A stretch of DNA of 64,000 bases from Mycolicibacterium sphagni (GCF_013337765.1 NZ_VBSB01000010.1:496001-560000), one strand, 5' to 3'. Shown: positions 25,333 to 34,029, counted from the first letter of the stretch. Numbers and translations: made by a program. Notes: generated by a model not told the origin, from the sequence alone.

Positions 25333-26559
25333 TTACTTTTCGCTGGCAGCCGGGTGCATCGCGAACAAGCCTCGGCTGAACAGCACGCAGACCAGGGCGG
25401 CCAGCATCAGTACCGCCGATGCGGTGATCATGGCCGCCACCCCGGCGTGCTGGTAGAGCACACCCCCGGTCAACGAGCCGGCCATGATCCCGACCTGGAA
25501 CATCGCCACATACAGTCCCGAGGCACCGTCGGGATCTTCCGGTGAGTGCCGCATCGCGGCCGCCTGCAGCATCGGCGCCATCGCGTTGGCCGTCGCTCCC
25601 CACAGCACGATCGCCGCCGCCCCGAGCAGCGACGCGGCAACCACGTGCCAGTCGGCGAAGCCGAGCGTCGCCAGCGTCGCGAAGGCCAGCGCCGAGCCCG
25701 CCAGGCATCCCACGACGGCGGCCTTCGGTCTCCGGTCCCCCGGCCGGGCCAACAACGCCATGCCGGTCAGCCCGGCCACGCCGTACGCGGCGAGCAGCCA
25801 CGCCTGATGCGCCCCGCGCACGCCGACGACATCGCGGATGATCACCATGATGAAGGTGTAGGAGATGAAGTGTGCGGTGACTCCCACCAGCGTCAGCGCA
25901 CACAGCACCAGCAGCGGCCGGTTACGGTGGTGGCCGCCTCGGGGCGGCCGCACCCCGGCGACCGTGCCGGCCATCGGCATCGCGGGCAGCGCGACGCGCG
26001 CGGCCACCAGCACCACCAGCGAGGCGACGGTGATGGCGCCGACCGCTGGCCGCCAGCCCCACAGCTCGCTCATCGCCGCGGTCAGCGGGCTGCCGACAAC
26101 CAGGGCCAGCCCGGTGCCGACGTAGACGGCCATGGTGGCCCGGCCGGCATAACTGGGCGGCACCAGGCGCGCGCCGATCGGGGCGATCACCGACCACATC
26201 AGGCCGTGGGTGACCGCGCACAGCACCCGGCCGATGGCCAGCACCTCGAAGGTCGGGGCCAGCGCGGAGATCAGTTGCGACACCGACAGGCAGGCCAGCG
26301 TCCAGAGCAGGGTGCGCCGCCGCGGCCAGGTGGCCGTCCAGCGCACCAACGGCATCGTCGCCACCGCCGCCACCAACGCATAGCTGGCCAGCAGGGTGCC
26401 GACCATGGCTTCGCTGACGTGCAGGTCGCGGGCGATGGCCGACAGCGCACCGACCGGCATGATCTCGGCGGTGACGTAGACGAACGCGGCGGCGGCGAGC
26501 ACGGCCAGCGCCACCGCGACCCTCGGTGTCCACGGGCCGGCGCGCGGCACTGTGGTCAC
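25333..26559 (-). CDS. MFS drug-efflux transporter (Rv0191 type)
   Basis: 408 residues from GTG 26559. Twelve transmembrane segments; the TM1 region TAEIMPVGALSAIARDLHVSEAMVG and LVRWTATWPRRRTLLWTL match the DHA1/sugar-efflux (AraJ/CmlR) group. M. tuberculosis Rv0191 has been associated with chloramphenicol or drug efflux. Sits between ldt and the FDOR gene, as Rv0191 sits next to Rv0192 and Rv0190. Divergent from the FDOR gene. Confidence 0.9.
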   Translation of the reverse strand: MTTVPRAGPWTPRVAVALAVLAAAAFVYVTAEIMPVGALSAIARDLHVSEAMVGTLLASYALVAAVATMPLVRWTATWPRRRTLLWTLACLSVSQLISALAPTFEVLAIGRVLCAVTHGLMWSVIAPIGARLVPPSYAGRATMAVYVGTGLALVVGSPLTAAMSELWGWRPAVGAITVASLVVLVAARVALPAMPMAGTVAGVRPPRGGHHRNRPLLVLCALTLVGVTAHFISYTFIMVIIRDVVGVRGAHQAWLLAAYGVAGLTGMALLARPGDRRPKAAVVGCLAGSALAFATLATLGFADWHVVAASLLGAAAIVLWGATANAMAPMLQAAAMRHSPEDPDGASGLYVAMFQVGIMAGSLTGGVLYQHAGVAAMITASAVLMLAALVCVLFSRGLFAMHPAASEK

Positions 26560-26646
26560 GCGCTCACGGTATCGGCTGCACCCAAGAAACAGGATGACGT
26601 TCGTCGGCGTTGCACTGGCCGATCACCAACAGAAGGGAATTCGAGA

Positions 26647-27036
26647 ATGGCTGCGATTCCGGCCGGTTACGAAGATCTACTGACCCGCCCACTCTACGGG
26701 CACTTGGCCACCACCCGGCCGGACGGCAGTCCGCAGGTGAACCCGATGTGGTTCGAGTGGGACGGCGAAGTCCTGCGGTTCACACACACCACCAAGCGGC
26801 AGAAGTACCGAAACATCGCGGCCAATCCGCATATCGCGATCTCCGTCGTCGACCCGGACGTGCCGTACAAGTACCTGGAAGTGCGCGGCGTGGTCGAGGA
26901 GATCGTGCCGGATCCGACCGGGGCGTTCTATCTGCGACTCAACGACCGCTACGACGGCCCGTTGACCGAGCCGCCCACCGATGCCGCCGATCGGGTGATC
27001 GTGGTGGTGCGCCCGACGTCGTTCAGCAAGCAGTAG
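26647..27036 (+). CDS. PPOX-class flavin/deazaflavin (F420) oxidoreductase, FDOR-B type
   Basis: 129 residues; AAGGGA 8 nt before ATG 26647. Split-barrel fold with GHLATTRPDGSPQVNPMWFEWDGE, the usual N-terminal signature, and KYRNIAANPHIAISVVDP. Close in pattern to Rv1155-like F420-binding proteins. Such enzymes reduce enones, bilins or quinones with F420H2. It converges on ricR with only 3 nt between stops. Cofactor choice (F420 or FMN) is not certain. Confidence 0.87.
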   Translation: MAAIPAGYEDLLTRPLYGHLATTRPDGSPQVNPMWFEWDGEVLRFTHTTKRQKYRNIAANPHIAISVVDPDVPYKYLEVRGVVEEIVPDPTGAFYLRLNDRYDGPLTEPPTDAADRVIVVVRPTSFSKQ

Positions 27037-27039
27037 GCG

Positions 27040-27330
27040 TCAGGAGCGAACCAGCCGCGCGATCGCGGCCGACGCCTCGGCCAGCTTCTTGTCGGCCTCC
27101 TCGCCGCCTTCGGCGACCGCATGGCTGACGCAGTGGCCGAGGTGTTCTTCGAGCAGGCCGAGCGCCACCGACTGCAGCGCGCTGTTGACGGCGCTGATCT
27201 GCGTCAGCACGTCGATGCAGTACTTGTCCTCGTCGATCATCTTGGAGATGCCGCGGACCTGCCCCTCGATCCGGCGCAGCCGCTTGGTGTAGTTGTCCTT
27301 GCGGGCCGAATATCCATGTGCGCCAGTCAT
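27040..27330 (-). CDS. ricR: Copper-sensing CsoR-family repressor RicR
   Basis: 96 residues, nearly the M. tuberculosis Rv0190 sequence (KRLRRIEGQVRGI, EDKYCIDVLTQISAV, EEHLGHCVSHAVAEGG). Cu(I) ligands are C38, H63 and C67. RicR represses copper-resistance genes and itself, releasing DNA on copper binding. ATG 27330 directly follows the DUF305 stop, with a GGGAGGG Shine-Dalgarno inside that gene, so it is the second gene of a two-gene operon behind the operator at 27942-27958. The usual RicR target mymT is not seen at its M. tuberculosis position here. Confidence 0.95.
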   Translation of the reverse strand: MTGAHGYSARKDNYTKRLRRIEGQVRGISKMIDEDKYCIDVLTQISAVNSALQSVALGLLEEHLGHCVSHAVAEGGEEADKKLAEASAAIARLVRS

Positions 27331-27924
27331 TTACCCTCCCAGCATCTGTTTCATCTGGTCGATCTCGGCCTGCTGCGCGGTGACCATGGTCTTGGCCATC
27401 GCGGTCATATCGACGCTCTGACCGTTGGCGATCTCGGCCTTGGCCATGTCGATGGCGCCCCGGTGATGGCCGATCATCGCCTGCAGCCACAGTGTGTCGA
27501 ACTCGGGGCCGTTGAGCGACTTGAGTCTGGCCATCGTCGCGTCGTCGACCATGCCGGCCATCCCTGCGCCATGGCCGCCGTGGTCGCCCATCCCAGGATC
27601 GGCGTCCCATTGCAGCAGCAGCGCCGTCATCGCGTTGATCTCCGGCTGCTGCTCGGCCGAGATCGTGGACGCCAGCTTGAGCACCGCCTGGTTGGTGGTG
27701 TGCGCCGGAGCCAGGGCCGCCAACTCCACGGCCTGCTGATGGTGCGGGATCATCATCTGCGCGAACGTCACGTCGTCAGCGTTGTGCGCGGCCACCGTCG
27801 AGCTCGTGGTGGTGGTCGAGGCGGCGTGCTGGCTGTGATCCTCGGTCTTGCTACAGGAGGAGACGACGACGGCGGTGGCCAGGGCTGCGGTGACCGCCAC
27901 GATGCGGCTGCTGATGGACATCAT
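27331..27924 (-). CDS. DUF305 lipoprotein, probable copper-associated
   Basis: 197 residues. Signal peptide and lipobox VSSC with lipidated C24. The extracytoplasmic domain has the two DUF305 His-His/Met motifs, MMIPHHQQAVELA and MIGHHRGAIDMA, which could bind copper. It is the first gene of the ricR operon and has a TACGGT -10 at 27936-27931 that places transcription start at or near the ATG (a possible leaderless mRNA). Position behind a CsoR/RicR-type operator supports copper induction. Start may be ATG 27924 or 27921. Confidence 0.9.
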   Translation of the reverse strand: MMSISSRIVAVTAALATAVVVSSCSKTEDHSQHAASTTTTSSTVAAHNADDVTFAQMMIPHHQQAVELAALAPAHTTNQAVLKLASTISAEQQPEINAMTALLLQWDADPGMGDHGGHGAGMAGMVDDATMARLKSLNGPEFDTLWLQAMIGHHRGAIDMAKAEIANGQSVDMTAMAKTMVTAQQAEIDQMKQMLGG

Positions 27925-27941
27925 GGCCCCACCGTACCGGA

Positions 27942-27958
27942 ATACCCCTCGGGGGTAT
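27942..27958. promoter_or_regulatory. RicR operator, perfect 17-bp inverted repeat
   Basis: ATACCCC (27942-27948) and GGGGTAT (27952-27958) are perfectly inverted around TCG. GC-rich TACCCC/GGGGTA repeats are typical of CsoR-family operators. The site lies just upstream of the TACGGT -10 of the DUF305-ricR operon, across its -35 region. It is 44 nt from ilvD on the other side, so ilvD might also feel it. Confidence 0.75.
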
Positions 27959-28002
27959 CAAAAGGATTTGGTGACCACCCCCGACCACGGCATACTTGTC
28001 CG

Positions 28003-29700
28003 GTGACTCAAACGCCCGATCTCAAGCCCCGCAGTCGTGACGTCACCGACGGTCTGGAGAAGGCCGCCGCCCGCGGAATGCTCCGCGCGGTAGGCATGGG
28101 TGACGACGACTGGGTCAAGCCGCAGATCGGCGTTGGCTCGTCGTGGAACGAGATCACCCCCTGCAACATGTCGCTGCAGCGGCTGGCCCAGGCGGTCAAG
28201 GGCGGCGTGCACGAGGCCGGTGGCTACCCCCTCGAGTTCGGCACCATCTCGGTGTCCGATGGCATCTCGATGGGCCATGAGGGCATGCACTTCTCCCTCG
28301 TGTCCCGCGAAGTCATCGCCGACAGCGTCGAGACCGTTATGCAGGCTGAGCGTCTGGACGGCTCGGTGCTGCTGGCCGGCTGCGACAAGTCGATCCCGGG
28401 CATGCTGATGGCCGCCGCCCGACTGAATCTGGCGAGCGTCTTCCTCTACAACGGCTCGATCATGCCGGGCGTTGCGAAACTCACCGACGGCAGCGAGAAG
28501 GAAGTCACGATCATCGACGCCTTCGAGGCCGTCGGCGCGTGTGCGCGCGGGCTGATGTCGCGCGAGGACGTCGACATCATCGAACGCGCGATCTGTCCGG
28601 GCGAGGGTGCGTGCGGCGGCATGTACACCGCGAACACGATGGCCTCGGCGGCCGAGGCGCTGGGCATGTCGTTGCCTGGCAGCGCATCGCCGGTCGCTAT
28701 CGACCACCGGCGCGACGAGTACGCGCGCCGTTCCGGTGAGGCCGTCGTCGGAATGCTGCGCCGCGGCATCACCACGAGCGACATCCTCACCAAGGAAGCC
28801 TTCGAGAACGCGATCGCGGTCGTGATGGCGTTCGGCGGGTCCACCAACGCGGTGCTGCACCTGCTTGCCATCGCGTCCGAGGCCAACGTCGAGCTGTCGC
28901 TGGCGGACTTCACCCGCATCGGCGAGAAGGTGCCGCACCTGGCAGACGTCAAGCCGTTCGGTCGCCACGTGATGAAACACGTCGACGAAATCGGCGGCGT
29001 GCCCGTCGTGATGAAGGCACTGCTGGATGCCGGTCTGCTGCACGGTGACTGCCTCACTGTGACGGGCGAGACCATGGCCGCGAACCTCGCCCACATCGAG
29101 CCGCCGGACCCCGACGGCAAGGTGCTGCGTGCGATGAACAACCCGATCCATCCGACCGGCGGCATCACGATCCTGCACGGCTCACTGGCGCCGGAGGGCG
29201 CGGTGGTCAAGTCGGCCGGGTTCGACTCCGATGTGTTCGAGGGCACCGCACGGGTTTTCGAGGGCGAACGGGCGGCGCTCGATGCCCTCGAGGACGGCAC
29301 CATCACACACGGCGACGTCGTCGTCATCCGCTACGAGGGCCCCAAGGGCGGTCCCGGGATGCGCGAGATGCTGGCGATCACCGGGGCGATCAAGGGCGCC
29401 GGCCTGGGCAAGGACGTCCTGCTGATGACCGACGGGCGGTTCTCCGGCGGCACCACCGGGCTCTGCGTGGGCCACATCGCGCCGGAGGCCGTCGACGCGG
29501 GGCCCATCGCCTTCGTGCGCGACGGTGACCGGATCCGCCTCGACGTCGGCAAGGGCACGCTCGACGTGCTGGTCGACGCTGACGAATTCGATTCCCGCAA
29601 GGCGGGATTCAACCCGCCCGCGCCGAAGTACACCACCGGTGTGCTGGCCAAGTACCGCAAGCTGGTCGGCTCGGCCGCGACCGGAGCCGTCTGCGGGTAG
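28003..29700 (+). CDS. ilvD: Dihydroxyacid dehydratase
   Basis: 565 residues from GTG 28003. Dehydrates dihydroxy-isovalerate and dihydroxy-methylvalerate in valine, isoleucine and leucine synthesis. Iron-sulfur cysteines are C54 (ITPCNMS), C127 (AGCDKS) and the C198/C204 pair in the CPGEGACGGMYT motif. GRFSGGTTGLCVGHIAPEA near the C-terminus is the family signature. A CATACT -10-like hexamer ends 6 nt before the GTG, so a leaderless transcript is likely. It matches Rv0189c in place next to ricR. Confidence 0.97.
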   Translation: MTQTPDLKPRSRDVTDGLEKAAARGMLRAVGMGDDDWVKPQIGVGSSWNEITPCNMSLQRLAQAVKGGVHEAGGYPLEFGTISVSDGISMGHEGMHFSLVSREVIADSVETVMQAERLDGSVLLAGCDKSIPGMLMAAARLNLASVFLYNGSIMPGVAKLTDGSEKEVTIIDAFEAVGACARGLMSREDVDIIERAICPGEGACGGMYTANTMASAAEALGMSLPGSASPVAIDHRRDEYARRSGEAVVGMLRRGITTSDILTKEAFENAIAVVMAFGGSTNAVLHLLAIASEANVELSLADFTRIGEKVPHLADVKPFGRHVMKHVDEIGGVPVVMKALLDAGLLHGDCLTVTGETMAANLAHIEPPDPDGKVLRAMNNPIHPTGGITILHGSLAPEGAVVKSAGFDSDVFEGTARVFEGERAALDALEDGTITHGDVVVIRYEGPKGGPGMREMLAITGAIKGAGLGKDVLLMTDGRFSGGTTGLCVGHIAPEAVDAGPIAFVRDGDRIRLDVGKGTLDVLVDADEFDSRKAGFNPPAPKYTTGVLAKYRKLVGSAATGAVCG

Positions 29701-29703
29701 GTC

Positions 29704-30165
29704 TTGCACGTCCGTGCGATGACGGCTGGCGACGCCCAGGTGATAGCGACCTGGCGGTACGACGGTGACTGGTCGGTGTACAACCTGGACTCAGCACAGA
29801 CGCTGCTCGATGACTTGTCCTGCTATCAGGCGGTACTGGCTGGCGAGGGGTTAGTCGGCTTCTGCTGCAGCGGGATAGCCGCCCGTGTCCCCGGAATTGC
29901 CGACGAGCCAGGAACTCTCGATGTCGGGATGGGTATGGACCCCACGCTTGTCGGGCAGGGACACGGCGCAGCATTCGGGTCGACGGTGCTGGATCATCTG
30001 ACCGCTCAACATCCCAACCAGACCATCCGCGTCGTCGTCCAAGATTGGAACACGCGCAGCCTTCAATTGGCTCGCCGGCTCGGATTCTCGGACGCCGGTG
30101 CATTGGTCGCGCTGCAGCGCGACCAGCACGTCACCTATCGCGTGCTGACCCGACTCCCGGCCTGA
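29704..30165 (+). CDS. GNAT-family N-acetyltransferase
   Basis: 153 residues from TTG 29704, 3 nt after the ilvD stop. The TTG is preferred over ATG 29719 because it keeps the first beta strand (HVRAMTAGDA). The acetyl-CoA loop is LVGQGHGAAFG, followed by the NTRSLQLARRLGF helix of GNAT proteins. It is probably co-transcribed with ilvD. The substrate is unknown. Confidence 0.82.
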   Translation: MHVRAMTAGDAQVIATWRYDGDWSVYNLDSAQTLLDDLSCYQAVLAGEGLVGFCCSGIAARVPGIADEPGTLDVGMGMDPTLVGQGHGAAFGSTVLDHLTAQHPNQTIRVVVQDWNTRSLQLARRLGFSDAGALVALQRDQHVTYRVLTRLPA

Positions 30166-30171
30166 CGCGAT

Positions 30172-30232
30172 ATCGAGTCTGCGGCCAGCGTCACCGCTGG
30201 GCGGGTTTTGACGCTCTCACCGCAGATTCGAT
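30172..30232. terminator. Large nested hairpin between convergent genes
   Basis: Outer arms 30172-30184 and 30220-30232 pair over 13 positions, one a G-U wobble. Inside, CCAGCG (30185-30190) pairs with CGCTGG (30195-30200), and AGCGTC (30187-30192) could instead pair with GACGCT (30210-30215). It sits between the GNAT gene and the minus-strand secreted protein gene, fitting a bidirectional terminator. Confidence 0.6.
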
Positions 30233-30247
30233 GCGCTGAGAGCAGAG

Positions 30248-31708
30248 TCAGCTGGCGGCGCGCTTGGAGCCGCCAACACCCTTCTTGGCCGATGCCTTGG
30301 GCGCTGAGCTCTTCTTACTCGCAGTCGAACTCAGCTTCTTCGACGGCTTGCCCGACTTGGCGGAGCTGGGCATCGCAGTCGAGACTGTCTGCGCGGCAGC
30401 CGGTTCCACTGGCGGATCAGACGGCCCGGTGACCGGATCAGGCGTCGCGGTGGACTTGCCGCTCAACACGTCGCGGAAACCGGTGATCAGCGCCTTGACC
30501 ACATCGCCGGGAACCGCGGCCCACTCCTGCGGCGTCAACGTGGCCTGCGACAGGAACGGAATGTACTGTCCCGATTGGTCATAGGTCCGGTTGTAGGTGC
30601 CGCCCTCGCTCGGCGTCTGGACGTCGGTGTAGCCGGTGTTGACCAGAATCTCGAGCGCGGGCTGCAGCGCGTCGGCCAGCGGAGTACCCAAGGTGATCGG
30701 TATGCCGACCTGTTTGAAGACCGCGTTGAGGATTCGCGACGGCAGCCGCAGTGGTTCCAGCAACGGCAGATCGGTGGAGACCAGCGTGCTGTAGGACGTG
30801 CTCGGGGCGCCGAGGGTCAGCAGCGCGATGAGGTTGCCCTCAATGGTGTTGAGGCTCGTGCCCTTGAGCTCCGCGCCGCCGAGCAGATAGGTCGGCAGCA
30901 CCGTGGCCATGAACGAGTTCGCCAGCGAGAACGGGTTCAGCGTCTCGGGGAAGTCAGACAGCATGTCGTAGCCGAGCGCGACGTTGACGAATGCACCGTT
31001 CAGCTTGATGCCAAGGCTTGAGCCGGAGCCGGCGTTCGGGCTGACCGGGTTCTGCCCGAACAGGTTGAAGATCGGCGCGAACCGCGCGTAGAGACCACCG
31101 TTGGGCGTCTCGGGGTTGCGCACCAGCGCCATCGGGAGGTTGGTCACGTAGGTGCCCTGCACGCAGGTGATACCCGACGAGCACGGCTGGCCGGTGATCG
31201 AATTGACCTTGCCCGCCGCGGTGAGCGGGGTGAAGCCCGCAGGCGTATTGCCATTGGCGCTCGCCAACAGCGCCTGGTACGTCTGCAGTGCGGCGGGCAC
31301 GCCCGTCCCCGACGCGACCAGAAGGGGCCCGGTGGGACTGCTGGCCAAAACATTAGGCCGGGTCGCCGTGCCCAGGACAAACCCGCCGAACGTCGCCGCA
31401 TTGAGGTCGTTGTACAAGCCGACCGGATCGGCCCGGTTGTAGTCGAAGGCGAGCGTAATCGACCCGACAACGGGCACGTTGTCGAAGGTGAAGCTGTCGA
31501 CGCCGAGCTGGTTGACCAGCCACAGCAGCGGCCCGGTGGTGGTCGTGTCGAGGGTCAGCGCCGCGTTTGCGGTGGGCGCCACCGGAGCGGCGACCGAACC
31601 CATCGTCATCGCCACGGCGGTGGCCGCCGCCGCCCCGAACAGCGCGGTCTTCCTGCCCCTGGCCTTGAGTCCCTGCCGGAACTTGCTTGAAAACGCGACA
31701 GCTACCAT
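30248..31708 (-). CDS. Secreted mycobacterial protein of unknown function with lysine-rich tail
   Basis: 486 residues. A signal peptide is evident (basic start, AAAATAVAMTMGSVAAPVAPTANAA, cleavage near 49). The mature part, about 50-400, is Ala/Leu/Pro/Gly/Asn-rich with two cysteines in GQPCSSGITC, probably a disulfide loop. Its style recalls PE-PPE-domain proteins, but no GxSxG serine is seen, so I do not assign that. The last ~45 residues are a Lys/Ser/Ala-rich histone-like tail (KSGKPSKKLSSTASKK and similar). It is flanked by a terminator-like hairpin and the PhlG-like gene. Function unknown. Confidence 0.75.
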   Translation of the reverse strand: MVAVAFSSKFRQGLKARGRKTALFGAAAATAVAMTMGSVAAPVAPTANAALTLDTTTTGPLLWLVNQLGVDSFTFDNVPVVGSITLAFDYNRADPVGLYNDLNAATFGGFVLGTATRPNVLASSPTGPLLVASGTGVPAALQTYQALLASANGNTPAGFTPLTAAGKVNSITGQPCSSGITCVQGTYVTNLPMALVRNPETPNGGLYARFAPIFNLFGQNPVSPNAGSGSSLGIKLNGAFVNVALGYDMLSDFPETLNPFSLANSFMATVLPTYLLGGAELKGTSLNTIEGNLIALLTLGAPSTSYSTLVSTDLPLLEPLRLPSRILNAVFKQVGIPITLGTPLADALQPALEILVNTGYTDVQTPSEGGTYNRTYDQSGQYIPFLSQATLTPQEWAAVPGDVVKALITGFRDVLSGKSTATPDPVTGPSDPPVEPAAAQTVSTAMPSSAKSGKPSKKLSSTASKKSSAPKASAKKGVGGSKRAAS

Positions 31709-31814
31709 GTCGAACCCCCGATCGCCGCCCCCTGTGGCTGCTCTGGCGAAGATATCGCCTCAGGTGGTCGACGGTGGGGATTTGGCAATCTCCATGCGGC
31801 GCAACTCCGGTCGA

Positions 31815-32597
31815 TCAGGCGTCAGCGAACTCGGCGTAAATTTCCGGCAGGATCCGGGCCAGGTGGTTCATCTCCTGCGAGCAATGCACGAGCAGGTCGC
31901 GTGCCTCCGGCAGTTGGTGTGCGGCGAGCGGGCGGATCACCGAGTCGGTCAGCCGGTTGCCGCGGCGCACACCGGTGTGGGGGCCGCCCATCCAGAAGCG
32001 GCTTCGCATCTCCGCGCCGCCGGGGGTGGCCCGGACGTGGTGGACGAACCAGCCGGTGTCCACGGGCACCTCACTGGATCCCAGCCGTGCGCACACCGCG
32101 ACGTCGTCGCCGAGCCGCGACGCGTCCAGGCCCATCGCGGAGGGTTCCAGGAATTGGATGGCCGCCTTGGCATACGAGGAACCCAGGTACTCCTCGATGA
32201 TCGAGGTCCGCCCGACGTAGCTGCCGTCGGGTCCGCTGTCACCCCAGTGCGCCGAGGCGTGCGCGCGTGGATGCCACAACTTGTAGCGGCTGGACTCGCT
32301 GCCGTGCCAGCCGAACCACCAGTCCCACATCGCCGGCGTGACACCGGGCATGTCGGTGCGGATCGCGACGTGGAATCCGCCGCCGCGAAGCGCGCCGTAG
32401 CCGTTCTCGGTCTGCTGGTATCCCTCGTCGAGAATGGTTCCCGCAGAATCGAATCCGAGCATCACCTGATCGGCCTGCGGGCCGTGCTCAAGTGCGCTGA
32501 CGGCGTGCCGGGGCAGGTCCGCCATCTCCGGGTTGAAGTACTTGCCCCACGCGGTGTCGCCGTCGCCGGGGCGGTAGCCCAAATAGGTCTCGGACAT
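31815..32597 (-). CDS. PhlG-like (DAPG hydrolase family) carbon-carbon hydrolase
   Basis: 260 residues from ATG 32597, 1 nt after the upstream stop. WWFGWH, YKLWHPRAHASAHWGD (around 93-119), IIEEYLG (133-139), GWFVHHVRA (182-190) and the late HCSQEMNH (238-245) give the spaced His/Glu pattern of the zinc site of 2,4-diacetylphloroglucinol hydrolase PhlG. PhlG cleaves a C-C bond of an acylphloroglucinol without using water-activated serine chemistry. The true substrate here is unknown. It forms an operon with the FAD oxidoreductase and probably answers to the divergent IclR regulator. Confidence 0.8.
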   Translation of the reverse strand: MSETYLGYRPGDGDTAWGKYFNPEMADLPRHAVSALEHGPQADQVMLGFDSAGTILDEGYQQTENGYGALRGGGFHVAIRTDMPGVTPAMWDWWFGWHGSESSRYKLWHPRAHASAHWGDSGPDGSYVGRTSIIEEYLGSSYAKAAIQFLEPSAMGLDASRLGDDVAVCARLGSSEVPVDTGWFVHHVRATPGGAEMRSRFWMGGPHTGVRRGNRLTDSVIRPLAAHQLPEARDLLVHCSQEMNHLARILPEIYAEFADA

Positions 32598-32598
32598 C

Positions 32599-33939
32599 TT
32601 AGAGGCGTCCCATCCAGCTGTGGAATCGGCCGTCGGGGTCGTATTCGGCCCGCACCCGGTCGAGCTTGGCCATGGCATCGTCGGTGGCGAACTTCGCCGG
32701 CCGCTTGCCGAGATTCTCGTCGGCCAGCTGAATTCCGGTGGCCAGCGGTGCCATTGCGGCCATGTTGGAACGCGGCCAGTCGCTGTATTTCTCGTCGTCT
32801 GCGGGATCCATCCAGCCGGCGTAGAGCGCCAGGTAGATCTCGCTTTCCAGGCTGTAGGCCATGTCCTGGCGGTCCGGTGAGGGGCCCCAGTTCAGCCAGA
32901 GGAAATGCGCGGGATGCGGCGGCAAGGTGTCCAGGATGTTGTGGATGCCCGGCAGCAGCTCTGCGGCCGAGGCGTTGGTCCACATGTTGTCGGCGGTGTA
33001 CCGGTGATCGGCCAGGTAGTTGCTCATCACCGCGGTGTACCAATCGGCAAGGGCCATGGGCGCATACGGGAAGGCCACCAGCGCCTTGTCGACGACGGGA
33101 CAGCGGTCGAGAAGGCCGAACACCTCCTTGGCTTCGGCCTCGGTGTCGGCGAACGCCGGTGAGGCCATCACGATGGCCGGCCGGTCGATGCCCGCGTTGG
33201 GCACGCTGCTGGTGGCGACGATCTGCAGCTCGACCCGGCGGTCCACCTCGGCGGAGATATCGCGCGCCCAGGTGAAGATCTCGTCGGCGAGCTCGATCGG
33301 GTAGGCGTAGAAGCTGCTGCCCAAGACGGCGGGCTTCTTGTAGAGCTTGAGGTGGAACGCGGTGACGACGGCGAAGAACCCCGGCCCGGATCCGCGGGCG
33401 GCCCAGTACAGATCCGGATGGTGGTCGGCGTCGATGTAGATCTGGTCGCCGTCGGCGGTGACCACGTCCAGGCCGATCACGCTTTCGCAGGCGGGCCCGA
33501 CCACGCGGCTGTTCCAGCCGTAACCACCCTGCAGCAGATAGCCGCCGATGCACACGCCCTTGCAATGTCCGGCGGGGAAGAACAAGCCGACCGCGTCGAG
33601 TTCGGCGGCCAGCACGCTGCCACCCTTGCCGGGGCCGGCGACTGCGGTCTGCTTGTCGGTGTCGATGCTGGTCTGGTCCACCCGGCTCATATCGAGCAGG
33701 ACGGCGCCGTCGCGCAGGTGGCTGGCCGCCCAGCTGTGCCCGCCGGACTTGATGCTGACCTGCTTGTTGTTGGCCTTGGCGTAGCGCACGGCGGCGACCA
33801 CGTCGTCGGCGTCGACCGCTTGGACGATGACGTCCGGATAGCGGTCGGGCACGCGCTGGTTCCAGACTGTCGCGCGACGTGCCTGTTCGTAGCCGGCGTC
33901 ACCATGGAAGAAATGGCGACCCTCGGGAAGCGACCCCAC
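32599..33939 (-). CDS. BBE-type FAD-dependent oxidoreductase, predicted bicovalent flavin
   Basis: 446 residues from GTG 33939 with AAGGAG 6 nt upstream; longer in-frame extensions were rejected. The FAD_binding_4 domain has GGHSW with H68, and AGHCKGVCIGGYLLQGGYG with C126, at the positions that attach FAD through His and Cys in berberine-bridge-type oxidases. The C-terminal BBE segment reads YDPDGRFHSWMGRL, with a late Tyr and no usual N-x-F-x-x-N-x-N-I ending. Such enzymes oxidise alcohols, sugars or phenolic natural products. Followed directly by the PhlG-like hydrolase. Confidence 0.88.
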   Translation of the reverse strand: MGSLPEGRHFFHGDAGYEQARRATVWNQRVPDRYPDVIVQAVDADDVVAAVRYAKANNKQVSIKSGGHSWAASHLRDGAVLLDMSRVDQTSIDTDKQTAVAGPGKGGSVLAAELDAVGLFFPAGHCKGVCIGGYLLQGGYGWNSRVVGPACESVIGLDVVTADGDQIYIDADHHPDLYWAARGSGPGFFAVVTAFHLKLYKKPAVLGSSFYAYPIELADEIFTWARDISAEVDRRVELQIVATSSVPNAGIDRPAIVMASPAFADTEAEAKEVFGLLDRCPVVDKALVAFPYAPMALADWYTAVMSNYLADHRYTADNMWTNASAAELLPGIHNILDTLPPHPAHFLWLNWGPSPDRQDMAYSLESEIYLALYAGWMDPADDEKYSDWPRSNMAAMAPLATGIQLADENLGKRPAKFATDDAMAKLDRVRAEYDPDGRFHSWMGRL

Positions 33940-33971
33940 CTGAGTCTCCTTTGGTTCACATTCCGGACCGG

Positions 33972-33996
33972 TATGATCCGTATTGCGGCACAATAC
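33972..33996. promoter_or_regulatory. iclR promoter with overlapping inverted repeat
   Basis: TATGAT at 33972-33977 is a strong -10 for iclR. Just downstream, GTATTG (33980-33985) and CAATAC (33991-33996) form a perfect inverted repeat around CGGCA, covering the predicted transcription start. It lies 41 nt upstream of the divergent oxidoreductase start as well. Binding by the IclR protein is inferred from position. Confidence 0.6.
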
Positions 33997-34029
33997 CGCG
34001 TAGGGAACGCCCAGGGAAGGGACGACGAG

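Noticed and set aside
27121..28002. N-terminal extension of ilvD reaching back across ricR
   Set aside because: It is antisense to ricR and the DUF305 gene, and known IlvD proteins begin near GTG 28003.
30248..31708. Assignment of the secreted protein to the PE-PPE hydrolase family
   Set aside because: Composition is similar, but no GxSxG serine motif or PE/PPE N-terminus is present.
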